A stretch of DNA of 64,000 nucleotides from Ciona intestinalis (taxonomy: Eukaryota > Chordata > Ascidiacea > Phlebobranchia > Cionidae): NCBI RefSeq assembly GCF_000224145.3, contig NC_020166.2, positions 6,495,632 through 6,559,631 on the forward strand, given 5' to 3'. Below, piece by piece: positions 62,501-64,000 of this stretch (the first letter of the stretch is position 1; every line of letters starts with the position of its first letter). The notes under the pieces are model-generated. The model ran no database searches, was not told where the DNA came from, and saw only the letters and a list, made by a program, of their open reading frames with translations. The position numbers and the translations under genes are program-made.

Positions 62501-64000
62501 GAACAGTTTGTAACGATACACTACTGCTACCTAACTACACCTAAAGTATACAGCGCATATACAATGCTACTTGAGAAAGGCAGTTTTTATACAGAAAAGC
62601 GTTTTGCAAGATCTTCTAAGTTTGCGTATAAATTAGACTATCGCAACGCAAGATCTATAAATAAGTGTTGCTAACGCAACCAGCGTGCGTAGTGTCGCTT
62701 GCTCAGTAACAGTTATATTGATATATCCTCCGTAACTCTCAGTAAATATACACCTGACACAACATTCTATTAAATAAATTCAGTTTGTTCATTTCTTTCT
62801 GACGACATTGCCAACTTGCACTGCTGCACAAAACAAACCATTGATATATTACCCAGAAAATGGCAACAGGCGTACGTCACGCGAATGGTATAGAGTAGAC
62901 TGCAGTGTAACGCAGCACTGCCAATAAATGGCCGAGTCACTAAGAAGCTCGCAATTTTCTAAGCCTACCTAAAACATAAACTTGCAACATGAGGTACAAC
63001 GGACCTCCGTACAGTTAGTATTTACCTTACGAGTATCTACCGACGTTTTATTTGAATAACAACAATATATCAACGAATCAATAACGCGGAAAAGGAAGTA
63101 TCATGTGGACTGACGCCTATTGACAATTTCCCGATGTTCATGACGTACTGCCGAATAAAATTCTTGTCACGCAGGTACTGTCAATCATCCGGAAAAAATG
63201 TCATCTGGCAATAATTGTCGCTTGACTTACGCTACTGGGATGCGAACCAAACCCTTAACTATCCCAAAAAATCTGATATTTTCTATAAATGTTCTAAATT
63301 TTGTACGGGCAAATATTTTAAGGAGTCAGAGTCCGGCAAGAAGGGGTATAATAAATGCATGTAATGTAACCGATAACCGAACATTACAATGTTACTTTTG
63401 GTATTGTTATTAAGATATTTTACAAGCTGTTGTTTTTATGCAGCTGAGCGTTAAACAATTTGTAGTTCGTACACAGTCACGAAAAAGATTTTCGTATTAA
63501 AGTTTGATTGATTGCAAACCTAAAACACATGCGGTAATCAAAGAGCACAGACCCCAAACTAAATGTTTTCAGGATAAACTTTTTACGTAGAATTGTACGT
63601 CACAATGCATAGTGTCGCTCTGTAGAAACTGGTGACGCACGCCAACTGCAGTTCGCAGAAAATTAATCACAACGCTTGGGCAGTGAAACTAAATGCATTA
63701 GAGTTACGAACACGCACAAGGCAAGACCGCAATACGTAACTCTTAACAACTGAAACCAACGCTAAAGAATATTTCACCTTTTGTCGTTTCTGTTTGACAT
63801 TAGTAACGCAATTTATGGTTCAGAAATAAACATTCAGAAATGTATGAAACTTTAAAAGACGTGTTTTGTTTGAACGCTGTTTAAGAAAAAACAAATTGGT
63901 AATTACCAATTACAACATAGCTACTTCTCCGTTAGATGAATTACAAAAGATTCGATCAGACAATAAAACTTGACTGCTAAACATCTATCCACATCTGTAA
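62501..64000. other. Upstream flank of the RGS gene
   Basis: It should include the promoter of the RGS gene if the first exon at 62417-62500 is correct. No further gene, repeat or motif was recognised. Confidence 0.45.

Noticed and set aside
1-64000. LTR, endogenous viral or Polinton-like elements and CRISPR arrays
   Set aside because: No reverse transcriptase, integrase, capsid-like or polymerase frame, long terminal repeats or regularly spaced repeats were seen.

Overview
The window is eukaryotic genomic DNA, AT-rich, with short introns, small exons and GT-AG splicing. Closely packed conserved animal genes, tRNA-derived SINEs and abundant short TA-flanked MITEs point to a solitary ascidian of the Ciona type. 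The organism call is an inference from gene and repeat content. All gene models were built by eye, by matching splice sites and reading phase between exons; there is no transcript evidence. Layout, left to right. (1) 143-4087 (+): 3' part of a gene for an EF-hand protein I cannot name. (2) 5150-9780 (-): HBS1L, the ribosome-rescue GTPase. (3) 11086-13720 (+): MRPS6 followed after only 115 bases by TBL2, possibly co-transcribed. (4) 14141-15476 (-): CIAO2A. (5) 15477-24475: no gene, with a cluster of MITE copies at 17.0-18.3 kb. (6) 24545-32146 (+): a three-exon FGF, best matched to the FGF4/5/6 class, with long introns. (7) 32147-37690: no gene. (8) 37694-46014: a SNARE cluster with a syntaxin-7/12-like gene (-), gamma-SNAP (NAPG, -) and a second syntaxin-7/12-like gene (+). 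A 50-N assembly gap sits inside a duplicated terminal exon of the first syntaxin. (9) 47281-49543 (-): STMND1-like, with a hAT-type MITE in intron 1. (10) 49544-53445: no gene. (11) 53446-62500 (-): an RGS protein whose RGS domain resembles the RZ group (RGS17/19/20) but which carries a four-cysteine cluster after the domain. (12) 62501-64000: no gene seen. Functional links: HBS1L and MRPS6 serve translation in the cytosol and mitochondria respectively. Gamma-SNAP is an adaptor for NSF, which disassembles SNARE complexes, and its gene lies between two genes for endosomal-type Qa-SNAREs. The FGF and the RGS protein are signalling genes, and both sit in much roomier non-coding surroundings than the housekeeping genes. 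No virus-derived element, CRISPR array or rRNA gene was seen.
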